Positions 19,784 to 30,827 of a stretch of DNA of 64,000 nt are shown one piece after another. This DNA comes from Bradyrhizobium algeriense (GTDB lineage Bacteria > Pseudomonadota > Alphaproteobacteria > Rhizobiales > Xanthobacteraceae): assembly GCF_003062295.1 (NCBI RefSeq), contig NZ_PYCN01000002.1:558001-622000 (forward strand), in the 5' to 3' direction. Position numbers and translations under genes: made by a program. The first letter of the stretch is position 1. The number at the start of each line of letters is the position of its first letter. Below the pieces are notes generated by a model. It saw nothing but the letters and a program-made list of their open reading frames with translations, did no database searches and was not told where the DNA came from.

Positions 19784-20738
19784 GTGACGCTTGAAACGCC
19801 GGTTCGGATATTCGTTGGCACCGACCGCTCGCAAATGGTCGGCGTCAAGGTGCTGGAATACTCGGTAAAACGCCATACCGATCTTCCAATCGAAGTCACA
19901 CCCCTCATCGATGTCAAGCTGCCAGAACCTCGCGACCCGCGGCAGCGCCAGCGAACCGGGTTCAGCTTTGCCCGATTCGCCATCCCGAGGCTCGCCAATT
20001 ACCGCGGCAGAGCACTGTACACCGATGCCGACATGCTAGTGTTCAAGGACATTCGCGAATTATGGTCGGTGGATTTCGAAGGAGCAAAAGTCGTCGTTCA
20101 GGAAGAGCTTCCAGGCCAACACGCCAAACACCGGAAGGCATTTGCGCCGGGCAAACGGGTCAAGCAATGCTCGGTAATGCTGGTCGATTGCGAAGCGGCG
20201 AGATGGGATCCGGAGGAGATCGTGCGCGGGCTCGACGACTCCTACAGCTATGAAGATTTGATGCAGAACCTGTGCATCCTCCGTGAGGACGAAGTTTCAT
20301 ACCGGGTGCCCTTCCGCTGGAATAGCCTTGAACATTACGACGACACCACATGCCTGATCCACTATACGGACATGCCCACCCAACCGTGGGTTTCTACGGA
20401 CAATCCAAACGGATACCTTTGGTCGAACGAGGTCCGCCGCATGCTTGCCGACGGCGCACTCACCTTGGCCGAGCTCGAACAGGAGAAAGCGCTTGGCTTT
20501 TTGCGCCCCTCGTTTCTGACCGAGCTCAAGATGGTCGATGACTCTGCGAAGCTGACCAAGGAGCAGACAAGGGCTCTAGCCGCAGAAGACAAGGTTGCCC
20601 ATTTCGTGAAGCATGCGACGTTGACCGAGGCGCGCGAGCGACGAAAGCAAGAGATAAAGGAGTATGAGAGGCAGGTCAGGAATGGACAGGTTTCGTCCGG
20701 ACCGACGTCCCCTCGGCCGCGTTTCTTAGACCGCTTGC

Positions 20739-20758
<20 letters not shown>
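19784..20758 (+). CDS. GT8-like glycosyltransferase
   Basis: A 324-residue protein from GTG at 19784 with GGAG upstream. The N terminus VRIFVGTDRSQM, the FSFARFAIPRLANYRGRALY helix and the metal-binding YTDADMLVF (DAD at 81-83) fit glycogenin/GT8-type GT-A transferases. LIHYTDMPTQPW near residue 200 resembles the C-terminal His block of that family. The last 60 residues are charged and probably helical. It overlaps the epimerase gene by 20 bases, so the two are coupled. Sugar specificity unknown. Confidence 0.8.
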
Positions 20759-21854
<1,096 letters not shown>

Positions 21855-21869
21855 ACTGATACGGCGAGA

Positions 21870-22868
21870 TCAGAGATCGCGATCAGCGCGGCAAACATAC
21901 ATGACGCGGAAATCTCCGGCCGCGTCGCCAAACGGATTAGGATGTAGTTGCCGAGCAATATAGGGGAAGCCGACGGCCTTCAACGCGCGAAGAAGCTCCG
22001 CTTCCTGGGCCCAAAATGAGAAAGTGTTGTCGAGCGAGCTACGGACCCTGCGCTCGAGTTCTTCTGGAGTGAGCCCATCTGGATGCTCGCGATACAATCG
22101 TCCGACATAGCCGTCTTTGTTCGTCATCGGCTCGGAAAGGCGCTTTCCGAACCGCACGTCGGCGCCGTTTTCGGCCGTGTGCGTGTAGAGCATCAACGTG
22201 TCCGAGGTGACTTCGCGCAGAAGCTTGAGCATCGGCAGAAAGTCATCGGCCCCCAGATGATGCAAGATACCGAAAAACAACACGAGTTCGAATTTGCCCA
22301 ACTCCGCTGGAGAGATCTTTCTGACATCGCCCTGCCGAAAATTCACATTGCTTGCACCGAAACATCTGGCGATAAACTGCGAGCGGTCGACATAGAGCTT
22401 TCTACCTTCGATGCCGAGGACCCTGCCGGCGCCAGCCATGGCCAACTCAATCGAATGCTGCCCTTCCGCGCTGGTCAAATCGAGTACTGAAAGGCCCTCG
22501 ACCCGGCCGCGGCGCGTAACAAAGGGAACCGAATCGACAACCTGCGTTCCAATGATCTTCAGGCCTTTTGCTTTGCCGAAATAACGCTCATTGCTAGATG
22601 TAATTGTTTCTCCGGCTTCGCCGAGATCATAATAATGCGCCCAGGGCTGCTCCGGCGAAAGCTGTGCAAGGCCCGCTCGAATCTCGGCACTGCTCAAGAC
22701 AGGTTTAAACTTCTGTATCGGCATAGGATGGCCGATCATCTGCTTGGTCGCGGCTGCCGCATCACCGCCAGCCGCCTTTGGACCAGCGACCACTGCACGG
22801 GCCGGATTACCCGGACTAGCAGCAGGTTTGACTGCGTCACGCACACTCTTCAACAGACCTCTAATCAT
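21870..22868 (-). CDS. class I SAM-dependent methyltransferase
   Basis: A 332-residue protein. The first 90 residues are Ala/Pro-rich and unassigned. The methyltransferase core starts with LSVLDLTSAEGQHSIELA near residue 125, an altered motif I with SAEG in place of GxGxG, then GIEGRKLYVDRS and VLFFGILHHLGADDFLP near residue 195. The start overlaps the stop of the 784-aa transferase by four bases (ATGA), so it is the last gene of the ABC-exporter operon. In ABC-exported glycans a methyltransferase may cap the non-reducing end; whether this one does is unknown. Confidence 0.82.
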   Translation of the reverse strand: MIRGLLKSVRDAVKPAASPGNPARAVVAGPKAAGGDAAAATKQMIGHPMPIQKFKPVLSSAEIRAGLAQLSPEQPWAHYYDLGEAGETITSSNERYFGKAKGLKIIGTQVVDSVPFVTRRGRVEGLSVLDLTSAEGQHSIELAMAGAGRVLGIEGRKLYVDRSQFIARCFGASNVNFRQGDVRKISPAELGKFELVLFFGILHHLGADDFLPMLKLLREVTSDTLMLYTHTAENGADVRFGKRLSEPMTNKDGYVGRLYREHPDGLTPEELERRVRSSLDNTFSFWAQEAELLRALKAVGFPYIARQLHPNPFGDAAGDFRVMYVCRADRDL

Positions 22869-25219
22869 GCAAAACTCCTCCCGGAAGAGAGCCGGCGCGC
22901 TTTGTCGAGACTGTCGACGTTTGGACCTTTCGTTACCCCAGCGCCCGCCATATCCGCAACAACCAAATCCGTTACGCGCGAAATGCAGTCGCCATCGAGG
23001 CGGGTACGCTCCCGGAAAATGGCATTTTGGTCAATCAGAGCGGCTGGTTCGGTCAAGGCTGAATCGGCAAACGCGAGCCAATCCGCCACATTCCGAATTT
23101 GCTGCAATGGGCGGTAAACATCAAGGTTTAGGCCGTACGCCGCCACCGCAACTGGCACGCCGAGCTCGGTCGCATCCAGCGCGACCGTCGATGGTGTCGT
23201 TATTACACATTTGCAGTGGGGAATGACCGCTGCTGCCGTATACGGCTCCCACTTCGGATCGTCGGGATCGGCAATGATCACGTTACTCGTATATCCCTCA
23301 AGCCTGCCAGGCCTCGCAAGGTATTTTCCGGCGTGATGAGGCTTGAGGAGAAATACAAACTCCGGCCGTGTGGCGGCCGCCGCCAGAAGATCCCGAACAA
23401 AGTTGTCGCGGTAGGACTGCGGATACCGCTCCCAGTGCAAATTCTCGAACACGCCGACCACGTTACGGCCGGACAATTCGGGAAAGTCAACATTAACTCG
23501 TGCGACCTCAGCCGACCGGCCGACAGCGAATGCCTTGCGGCGCGTCTCCTCCGCGGTGGCTTCCGGCAGGTTCTCCGGCGCCGCCCAAATCAGCACGCGA
23601 TCGGAAGCAAACCTGATTGCGGGGCCGTGCGTTTCGTCGAAGTAGGTGAGACCTATATTCTCCAGTCCGTGCTGGAATGTGTAGGTTCGAACGCCATCGG
23701 CATTCGCCGCGTTTGTCAACTTATGGTTGAACAGGTGCGCGCGCGCGGTCGATTCCGATGCGGAAACCAAGACGTCCAGACCGCGGACACTTTGGTCGTT
23801 GCCCAGCAGAACCTGCTCGCGTTCGATGACGGATGGAACCACGGCAAGCTCTACCAGTGCCCTCCCAATTCGTGGCGATCTCGATAGCGAGGTATCGGAT
23901 AAGAGAACCCTAAGCTCGAAACGCGGATCTTTCCGCCAAGCGTCGATCAGAGGGCGCAGGACGTCGAGATCTTGCGTCAAATCGAGCAGAATGCCTGCCT
24001 TGATGCGCCCGTCCGCGCTGCCGCGCGTAACCTTCGAATGGGGAGCGCACCGCAAGAGATGGTCCCATTGCTGGCCGATGACTTTGGGCGAATACAGCGT
24101 ATCGAGAATAGGCGCAGCCTTGTCGAGACATCGCTTTGCTGTTTTGGGATCTGTTAAAAGTTGTCGAAGATGCTGCTCCCAATTTTCGAAAAGAACAGCC
24201 TCGCCCAGTGGTTCGATCGCCTTCAGCGGTGAAACGATCGCCGGCACGCCATGTTGAAGTGCCATGACTACGCGATTCGCCGATTTGGTCCCAGAGAAGT
24301 CATCTCCCGTTGAGGGAAACAGACAAGCCGTAGCCCTCTCCAGACTTGTAAAGATCACAGAAGGCGACCAGTTGAAGTAACGCGACCGAAACTTTAGCGG
24401 CGCGATCGCTGATTCGTATTTCTTCTGATGGTTACTGATAACCCACACTTCGAAGTCGTATTCTTGCGCAAGCCGCTCCAGGGCCGGAGCAACCTGGAAC
24501 AGTGAAAGCATCCCGAAATTGCTGTGGGGCGAGCCGTGATTGCCGAACCAAAGAAACACCGGACAATCCGAAGGCGCTGGACCGGGAGCAGTACGATCGT
24601 TGGTGCGAGGCAAAGTCCGTTCCTTGCGCGAAGCGGCCAGCCTCAGTCGGTCCCAAGCGAGTCTGGACGCTTGCTCCGGAGATTTCCGAAAATGATTCGC
24701 AAACACCAAGCCGCGCTTCACCATGGAAGACTTCGACGGCTTGACCATATTGGCATCAAGATAAGCAGCGGCCGCCCTATACGACTCCGCTGTTTCGATT
24801 TGGTCCGGAATGATCTCGAAGCGCGTTCCTGGAAGCATGGTTGGGCGGATGGCACTCGCCATGGCCTCAGTCGTAACCACCACCGCGTCGACGAGCGCAC
24901 TAGCTGCACTGAGCCACATGCGCTGAAGCTGCGACGGCTGCTTTTCGTATTCGATGACGATCGTATTGTCGCATAGGTCAATGAAAATACGCTTATTGAG
25001 CAGCGCAGCAGCGTCGATGAGACGTAGGGAATGCGCATCAAGCCGTTTTACCAAAACAATTGCATCGAGTTCCTGCACGTCACGCAGAGCGTCGAGCGAG
25101 CTCAAATATACTCTGCTCTTGTGCCCCAGTTCGTCGATTGCGAGTGCCGGATAAAGGACGCGGTACCGCGTGCTTGCGATCCGGACATGGCCACCCTGTA
25201 CAATCCAACCGATTAGCAT
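22865..25219 (-). CDS. two-domain glycosyltransferase / CDP-glycerol glycerophosphotransferase-like protein
   Basis: A 784-residue protein with two GT-B-like halves. Residues about 1-390 look like a glycosyltransferase with N-terminal MLIGWIVQGGHVRIASTRYR and a C-terminal TGDDFSGTKSANRVVMALQHGVP loop resembling the donor site of GT1/GT4 proteins. Residues about 410-784 carry TYTFQHGLENIG, VFENLHWERYPQSY, FVFLLKPHH and the IITTPSTVALDATELGVPV block, resembling the CDP-glycerol glycerophosphotransferase or capsule transferase superfamily. It lies between wzt (56 bases upstream) and a methyltransferase (four-base overlap). The fusion suggests two sequential transfers or a transfer plus terminal capping; this is inference. 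Confidence 0.78.
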   Translation of the reverse strand: MLIGWIVQGGHVRIASTRYRVLYPALAIDELGHKSRVYLSSLDALRDVQELDAIVLVKRLDAHSLRLIDAAALLNKRIFIDLCDNTIVIEYEKQPSQLQRMWLSAASALVDAVVVTTEAMASAIRPTMLPGTRFEIIPDQIETAESYRAAAAYLDANMVKPSKSSMVKRGLVFANHFRKSPEQASRLAWDRLRLAASRKERTLPRTNDRTAPGPAPSDCPVFLWFGNHGSPHSNFGMLSLFQVAPALERLAQEYDFEVWVISNHQKKYESAIAPLKFRSRYFNWSPSVIFTSLERATACLFPSTGDDFSGTKSANRVVMALQHGVPAIVSPLKAIEPLGEAVLFENWEQHLRQLLTDPKTAKRCLDKAAPILDTLYSPKVIGQQWDHLLRCAPHSKVTRGSADGRIKAGILLDLTQDLDVLRPLIDAWRKDPRFELRVLLSDTSLSRSPRIGRALVELAVVPSVIEREQVLLGNDQSVRGLDVLVSASESTARAHLFNHKLTNAANADGVRTYTFQHGLENIGLTYFDETHGPAIRFASDRVLIWAAPENLPEATAEETRRKAFAVGRSAEVARVNVDFPELSGRNVVGVFENLHWERYPQSYRDNFVRDLLAAAATRPEFVFLLKPHHAGKYLARPGRLEGYTSNVIIADPDDPKWEPYTAAAVIPHCKCVITTPSTVALDATELGVPVAVAAYGLNLDVYRPLQQIRNVADWLAFADSALTEPAALIDQNAIFRERTRLDGDCISRVTDLVVADMAGAGVTKGPNVDSLDKARRLSSGRSFA

Positions 25220-25275
25220 CGTGAATCTTCAATCTTCCGCTGTCCGAAACCATCCATAGTCCAGCGCGGCCCGAT

Positions 25276-26598
25276 CTAAAAGGCCTCAAGACCTTCCGCT
25301 TCGTCGAAATCATCGATTTTTCTGTTGTTTTCAATTGAAACGCCAGAAAATGTCCATTCCCTCGGCTGATAGAACGCGCAATGCTTGGTTTTGCCGCTGT
25401 CGACAACGACTAACCGCATCTTTTCGACCATATCGACGAGATCTTGAAGGTTCCCGCGCGTGATCGCGATCTTGAGATTATATATCCCAGGGGGAAGGGT
25501 TACCGGAGCAAATGCAACCTCGATCGTCGCCTCGGTTCCATCCGCCCGCATCGTGCCGACGTCAGCGGACGAGGTTATGACTTGAACGTTTTGGGGCGTG
25601 CCGTGGCTTAGATCGGCAATCACCAGAAGAATACTGAGTTCATCTTCAGCAGCGGTCGTCCTGACGGAGATAGAGAGTGAACCAACCTCACCACTTCGCC
25701 AATGACCGGCATCGCTCATCCCCGGCATTTCCAATTTGGCGCCCGTGATGGCCGTCTTCTTGGCAGCCTTCGCTATCGAGATATTTCCTGAGTCGGGCTT
25801 AGCCGCAATCTTCGAATTGGCGGCTTTGGCAACGCTGATCGAGTCGGCCTCATATGCTTTAACGACCTCGTCGGATGGTCCGAGCGCCGCTTCCTTGCCT
25901 TCCTTGAGATACAGGCATCGATCGGTCAGCATCTCGATCGTGACAGCGCTGTGAGAAACCAGCAGCATCGACGTCCCGGCCCTGCGAAGCTCATTGATTC
26001 GGTTGCGGCATTTCATCCGGAACGGAGCATCGCCTACGGCCAGCACCTCATCGACGATCAAAATTTCGGGCGACGTGTGTACTGCACATGCAAAGCCGAG
26101 CCGCATCTGCATGCCCGTGCTGTAAGTACCCAATGGCGCCTCGATCGCGTTATGCAATTCGGCGAAGTCGACGACGGAGTCGTAACGCCGGTTGATCTCA
26201 CCAGCAGTTATGCCGAGAATTGACATGTTCAGATAGATATTCTCGCGCCCCGACAGAGACGGCTTAAAGCCGGCTCCGAGCGCCAACATCGGTGCGACCC
26301 GGCCCTGCAAACAGACTTCCCCCTTCGTCGGCCGCAGAATTCCCGCGATGATCCGCAAGAGAGTTGTTTTCCCGCTACCGTTCAGACCAATTATTCCGAT
26401 TGCAGAACCACGCTCAAGATCGAAAGAAATATCCTGCAAGGCCCAGAATTCACTGGGCCGCAACACGGGATTAGGCGAGCGCCCGGTCACAGCCCGCGCG
26501 ATATCCTCCGCGCCATACACAAACGATCGCTTGAGCGATCGTGCGAATTTTTTCGAGATGCCACGAACGGAAATGCAGATGTCGTTTTCCGAGGCCAT
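25276..26598 (-). CDS. wzt: polysaccharide ABC exporter, ATP-binding subunit with C-terminal substrate domain (Wzt)
   Basis: An ABC ATPase of about 440 residues. Walker A GLNGSGKTTL lies near residue 72, the ABC signature YSTGMQMRLGFACA and Walker B ILIVDEVLAVGD follow, and the H-loop is in LLVSHS. Residues about 280-440 form an extra domain after the nucleotide-binding half, matching the Wzt C-terminal immunoglobulin-like domain that recognises the capped glycan end in some O-antigen exporters. GTG at 26601 is possible, but the ATG at 26598 sits better behind GGAGG. It overlaps the stop of wzm, so the transporter subunits are coupled. Confidence 0.92.
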   Translation of the reverse strand: MASENDICISVRGISKKFARSLKRSFVYGAEDIARAVTGRSPNPVLRPSEFWALQDISFDLERGSAIGIIGLNGSGKTTLLRIIAGILRPTKGEVCLQGRVAPMLALGAGFKPSLSGRENIYLNMSILGITAGEINRRYDSVVDFAELHNAIEAPLGTYSTGMQMRLGFACAVHTSPEILIVDEVLAVGDAPFRMKCRNRINELRRAGTSMLLVSHSAVTIEMLTDRCLYLKEGKEAALGPSDEVVKAYEADSISVAKAANSKIAAKPDSGNISIAKAAKKTAITGAKLEMPGMSDAGHWRSGEVGSLSISVRTTAAEDELSILLVIADLSHGTPQNVQVITSSADVGTMRADGTEATIEVAFAPVTLPPGIYNLKIAITRGNLQDLVDMVEKMRLVVVDSGKTKHCAFYQPREWTFSGVSIENNRKIDDFDEAEGLEAF

Positions 26599-27404
26599 CA
26601 CCGTCCTCCAATCAGCATTCGCTCGACCACAATTGGCAATGCGATGCGGATCAGGATCGTGCCCACAACAACCAAAAGAACGGACACAAGTACGACGGCG
26701 AGGAATGCCGGCGCCACCGACGTCAAGTCGCCGGTCTCGACGCCTTCACGCGCCGCCGCCATTACGATCGAGAGCGGATTGATCTGGATCACTCGGCCAA
26801 ATACGCCGCTATGCGGTGCATAGAAGGCCGCAGAGACGAAGATACCATAGGCAATGAATAGCCTGACCGTATTCCGGAGATCCTCGAACAGGATCATGAA
26901 AGGGGCCAACAACATTCCGACGCCGAGTCCCATCAACACCGACGTCACAATCGAAATTAGCAAAATCAGCGCACCGCCAAATGACAATATCCCATACGCC
27001 GCGATGACTGCGCACAGAAAGACATATCGGGCGGTAGCACCAACAAGCGCTTCGTAGACTTGTACCAGCACAATGGCTTCCCGAGGGAAATTGACCCGGG
27101 TCAGATACGACCGGGCGTTGTCGAATGCCTGATAGGGGACATCGAGAAGCTCAACGAAGATCATCCAGATGACGACACCGATGAAGACGAACAGGGTGTA
27201 AGGAAGGCCGGTAACGCCAGGGTTGATCGTACCGGCCAGTTTGGCCACGGAGACACCTCCGGCGATCACGACCACCGGAACGATCATCCAGAAATAGCCG
27301 AGGAACGATTTCCGGTATTTGGCCCCGATAGTCCGCGAGAAAATCTGAAGGGAAAGCACAATGGCTTCCCGGGCATTACGAATAAGGCCGGTTTGAATGA
27401 ACAC
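26598..27404 (-). CDS. wzm: polysaccharide ABC exporter permease (Wzm)
   Basis: A 268-residue ABC-2 type permease with six hydrophobic segments. The N-terminal amphipathic IFSRTIGAKYRKSFLGYFWM is characteristic of Wzm/KpsM permeases, and FYAPHSGVFGRVIQINPLSI near residue 210 is the usual C-terminal block. GTG start at 27404 behind AGGGGAA. Forms the inner-membrane channel with Wzt for export of a lipid-linked glycan assembled in the cytoplasm. Confidence 0.93.
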   Translation of the reverse strand: MFIQTGLIRNAREAIVLSLQIFSRTIGAKYRKSFLGYFWMIVPVVVIAGGVSVAKLAGTINPGVTGLPYTLFVFIGVVIWMIFVELLDVPYQAFDNARSYLTRVNFPREAIVLVQVYEALVGATARYVFLCAVIAAYGILSFGGALILLISIVTSVLMGLGVGMLLAPFMILFEDLRNTVRLFIAYGIFVSAAFYAPHSGVFGRVIQINPLSIVMAAAREGVETGDLTSVAPAFLAVVLVSVLLVVVGTILIRIALPIVVERMLIGGR

Positions 27405-27512
27405 GTCGGTTCCCCTGGCAGCAACCGTTTGAGAGCCCCAGCCGCGCCAACGCAGTTTGCGCCTATCTGCCTCAGCGATTCTCGTAATGAGCCCCTATTA
27501 CAGGAACTCCAA

Positions 27513-28277
27513 TTACTCTTTCAAGATGAAAGCCTTTGTCTGGTTTTCTCCATCCTCGCCCCAACGGACATGAAAGAGGATTTCGGGCCGATCCTTCAGA
27601 AAGTCGTCGATCGCCTGATGCGCCATCGGGAACACCTTGGAATGATAGTCGTCAAAAAAAATCGTACCGCCCTCCTTCATTCGACCGTAAAAGTACTCAA
27701 GGCACTGCATATGCCCTTCATAGAGATCACAATCGATATTGACGAAATCATATTGAAGCTCGGGCAACGTGGTCAACGTGTCACTGAAGAGCCCTTTGAC
27801 TAGTTCAATCGACGCCAGGAGTCCGGCCGCTTCACATCGCTCCCTGACATCTTCGAGGGACGCATCTGCGAACAGCGTTCGCGCCTTGTAGGCTGCCTTG
27901 GGCGGTGAAAGGTCGGCATCGATCTCGGATAACGTCGGCAGGCCGCTGAAAGTGTCTAGGCCAAAAAACCTGATCGGCACGCCGAGGTCCCGCGCGATGC
28001 GGGCGCACGCAATCAACGAATGTCCCTTATAAACACCGCACTCGGCCGCTACGAAAGGGCGGGCGTGGTGAGCCCCAGGCCCTGCCTGCTCGGCAAGATG
28101 TTTGTAGAGACACTGCTCAAACGCGACCAGCAACGGAATCTTTTCCTGGTAAAACGACGTGCGCGGCAACGGATGGGGCAGCGCGAGCGCGGTATTGTAA
28201 GTCGTAGGACCGGTCGACGACCCGGAAGGCTGTTCCTCAGCCCTGGTTGTTGCTGTTTTGCTCTTTCCGGGTATCAA
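27513..28277 (-). CDS. TylF/MycF-family O-methyltransferase
   Basis: A 254-residue protein whose best start is TTG at 28277 with GGAG upstream. ECGVYKGHSLIACARIA near residue 90, FGLDTFSGLP, the metal-binding FVNIDCDLYEGH and TIFFDDYHSK are the hallmarks of the TylF/MycF macrocin O-methyltransferase family, which uses a divalent metal and methylates sugar hydroxyls. It precedes wzm by 108 bases on the same strand, so it may be first in the exporter operon. The methylated sugar is unknown. Confidence 0.88.
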   Translation of the reverse strand: MIPGKSKTATTRAEEQPSGSSTGPTTYNTALALPHPLPRTSFYQEKIPLLVAFEQCLYKHLAEQAGPGAHHARPFVAAECGVYKGHSLIACARIARDLGVPIRFFGLDTFSGLPTLSEIDADLSPPKAAYKARTLFADASLEDVRERCEAAGLLASIELVKGLFSDTLTTLPELQYDFVNIDCDLYEGHMQCLEYFYGRMKEGGTIFFDDYHSKVFPMAHQAIDDFLKDRPEILFHVRWGEDGENQTKAFILKE

Positions 28278-28831
28278 GATGGATGCTCCAACTGCTCGAT
28301 GAACGCTCAGGTCTAGATGTCGTACAACCGCGGGATAGGTCCGAGCAAGAAGTGAGGCAAAACAAACATTATTGACCTTGGATACTTATTGTTGAGCCTT
28401 TCCTCAGACGTGGCGCCCGCCGAGAACCCTCGAATGTTTTCGCTCGTATTAGCCCCTAGACGCTATTACTGAAACGAAAGACCATCAATCAACTCCAGGA
28501 ACCCCAAAAATTCGGAGCGCGAGTTCAAGACCCGCCGCGACAAAATGTGCTCCATCATCAATGGTTTGGGCTGTAAAGCTGCACATGTCAAGATTGTCAA
28601 GACGGCATCAGTTCCGGGACGCCGCCTCCGCCTTTATCTTACCAAACTAATTTTCGGGCTAGGCGAGTTCCTCTGGCGCTCACGACGGATAAGGATCCGT
28701 ACCGCCAATTGATGCGCATACCCCGCATCGCCATCGAGCAGACACCCCATGAGGCAGCCAAGCCGGAAATAGAGCGGGTCTCGGCAGCGTCCCGTATTGA
28801 AACTGAACCGCTGGTTGGCTAAAAGCAGTTT
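28278..28831. other. divergent intergenic region without recognisable gene
   Basis: 554 bases between divergent transcription units. AT-rich at 28330-28480. An open frame on the plus strand (about 28620-28819) has no start or family resemblance. I saw no tRNA, hairpin terminator or repeat. Promoters for the TylF-like gene and for the methyltransferase at 28832 should lie here. Confidence 0.4.
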
Positions 28832-29452
28832 ATGAGTGAGACTTGGGACCAAACCGACGGTATTAGACAGCGTCAATACCGAAGTTATCAAGAGTATTGC
28901 GAGCATCAGGTTTCGAAGCTCGCAACCCTTGACCTCAGCAGGTATAGCGCCCAGTTTCGAAGTGCTTTGGCAAAGCGTATCGATGCTTTGTCTGCTCTCC
29001 CGCGAGGGTCGACGGTTCTTTGCCTTGGAGCTCGCAACGGCGCTGAATGCGAGGTTTTCATTGAAAATGGCTTCTTTGCCGTTGGGATCGACCTAAATCC
29101 AGGACCCAACAATCAAACTGTGCTTACGGGCGACTTTCATCATCTGCAATTCGCAGACGGGACGGTCGACGTAGTTTTCAGTAATGCGCTTGATCATGCA
29201 TTCGATTTCAAGAAAGTCATGGGCGAGATTCGGCGCGTTCTAAAACCAACTGGTTTGTTTGTTGCTGAGATCGTGCGCGGCTCTAAAGACGAAGACGGGC
29301 GCGAGCCAGGCGCGTACGAAAGCGTTTGGTGGGACCACGTCGATGAAGTTGTGACTCGCATTCAGAAGCATGAATTCAGAATGTTGAAGCGAACGCGTTT
29401 TAGCTATCCTTGGAATGGCGATCAGTGCATTTTCGAGCAAGGTAACCGGTGA
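28832..29452 (+). CDS. small class I SAM-dependent methyltransferase
   Basis: A 206-residue methyltransferase from ATG at 28832. Motif I reads VLCLGARNGAECEVF near residue 53, followed by AVGIDLNPGPNN and the VFSNALDHAFDFKKVMGEI block near residue 112. RRVLKPTGLFVAEI is the usual strand after it. The N-terminal 45 residues are charged helix. It is alone on the plus strand, ends 180 bases before a convergent glycosyltransferase gene, and has no clear ribosome site. Substrate unknown. Confidence 0.82.
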   Translation: MSETWDQTDGIRQRQYRSYQEYCEHQVSKLATLDLSRYSAQFRSALAKRIDALSALPRGSTVLCLGARNGAECEVFIENGFFAVGIDLNPGPNNQTVLTGDFHHLQFADGTVDVVFSNALDHAFDFKKVMGEIRRVLKPTGLFVAEIVRGSKDEDGREPGAYESVWWDHVDEVVTRIQKHEFRMLKRTRFSYPWNGDQCIFEQGNR

Positions 29453-29633
29453 CTGGACGGTCGGTAGGGTAAACATTAGCGCAGCTCATGATCGGTCGGA
29501 AATTTCACTACCTCTAAACCGACCACCGAACCGCTCGCTCGTAAACGTCAAAAAGGTTGCGCCACCTGCCATCGAACTGGAAGCCGGACAATCCATTTCC
29601 CCAACGCGCCAGAACGTGTAGGTGCTGGCTTTC

Positions 29634-30563
29634 CTAAAGCCGGCCCAGCAAAGCCGCGATGAAAAGTCCGATATTGTCGATGAGGTTTTGCCGATACACA
29701 CCCGATTTCCAGAGTAGGATCAGACGCTTTACGCGCCGCGAGTGCCGCGCTGCGGCAAAATTCCGGAGAACGGCCGCATTGCCCGGTGTCAGCAGATCCC
29801 GCATCCGGCCGAGACGCTCGAGATTTATGTCATTCCATGTCACGACGCGGCCGTTGAGGAACGCAAGCAAACGCTCAGTCCGAGCGCGAACACCGATATT
29901 CGAGCCGATGATATTCTGATCGTGCTGCCTGTATTTAAGGCTCGGCCAGGGATCATAATGCGCTACTCCGCCTACTCCGGTCACGAGCTGATAAGTCCAC
30001 CAATCATGCGCGATCAACACCGCGTCCACCGGCGTTGCGCGCAGCTTCAGCCGCGCCTCGCGATTGAAAACCATCGTGTTGCCGCCGCCGATATTCTGCA
30101 CCAACGCATTCCTGAATACCGGCGGCCGAGTGAAGAGCGGTGAATGTCCGCTGGAGGTACCGTCTGGCCCGATGAGTTCGGTACGCGTGAAATACAAGGC
30201 AGGCTGCCTCGCATCGTGCATTCCGAGCCAGGTCACAGCTCTCGCAAGCTTCTCCGGAAACCAAATGTCATCCTGATCGCAATAGGCAAACAGATCACCA
30301 TCGATCTCGTCATTTCGAACCAGTGACATAAAATTCTGCCAAAATCCCCGCCGCGGGCCATTGCGCACGGTCACGCGTTGAGAGACGCTCTCAGCAAATG
30401 ATCTGACAATCCGGATCGTGTCATCCGTCGAGCCATCATCGGAGACCTGCAACTCCCAATTGGAATAGGTCTGAGCGCGTAAGGAATCGAGCTGCTCCTG
30501 CAAATATTCACCACCATCTTTGGTCGCAAGCAGTATGATGATTTTGGGTTGTGCAGGGAACAA
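29634..30563 (-). CDS. family 2 glycosyltransferase
   Basis: A GT-A transferase with IIILLATKDGGEYLQEQLDS, LQVSDDGSTDDT and the metal site FAYCDQDDIWFPEKL, the pattern of the WbbL/rhamnosyltransferase-like branch of GT2. NIGGGNTMVFNR and the AHDWWTYQLVTGVGG block are also typical. The frame is open to a GTG at 30692, but family members start just before the first beta strand; the TTG at 30561-30563, with AAGG upstream, gives 309 residues and is my preferred start. A rhamnose donor would be consistent with the rfb genes; not provable here. Confidence 0.85.
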   Translation of the reverse strand: MFPAQPKIIILLATKDGGEYLQEQLDSLRAQTYSNWELQVSDDGSTDDTIRIVRSFAESVSQRVTVRNGPRRGFWQNFMSLVRNDEIDGDLFAYCDQDDIWFPEKLARAVTWLGMHDARQPALYFTRTELIGPDGTSSGHSPLFTRPPVFRNALVQNIGGGNTMVFNREARLKLRATPVDAVLIAHDWWTYQLVTGVGGVAHYDPWPSLKYRQHDQNIIGSNIGVRARTERLLAFLNGRVVTWNDINLERLGRMRDLLTPGNAAVLRNFAAARHSRRVKRLILLWKSGVYRQNLIDNIGLFIAALLGRL

Positions 30564-30827
30564 GATCCAAAGGCCTTTTGGTTTAGGGGGGTGGGGTGTT
30601 TTTCCGATCGAGAGATTTTGGACGAAAGCCTTACTACTATTGCTCTGCCTGTGACGCAAAGCCGCTTTCACACCGCTATAGCAACACGTCACCGTTCCGC
30701 GTAAAAATACCAGAAAATGGCCGAGGCGGCAGCCAAAGGAAGAGGCCTAGGCGATTCCCGCTCCGGCGAGAACCGATGGTTGGCCACAAGTGTTGTGCAC
30801 TTTTCGGGGTTAAGCTATCTCGCCTGC

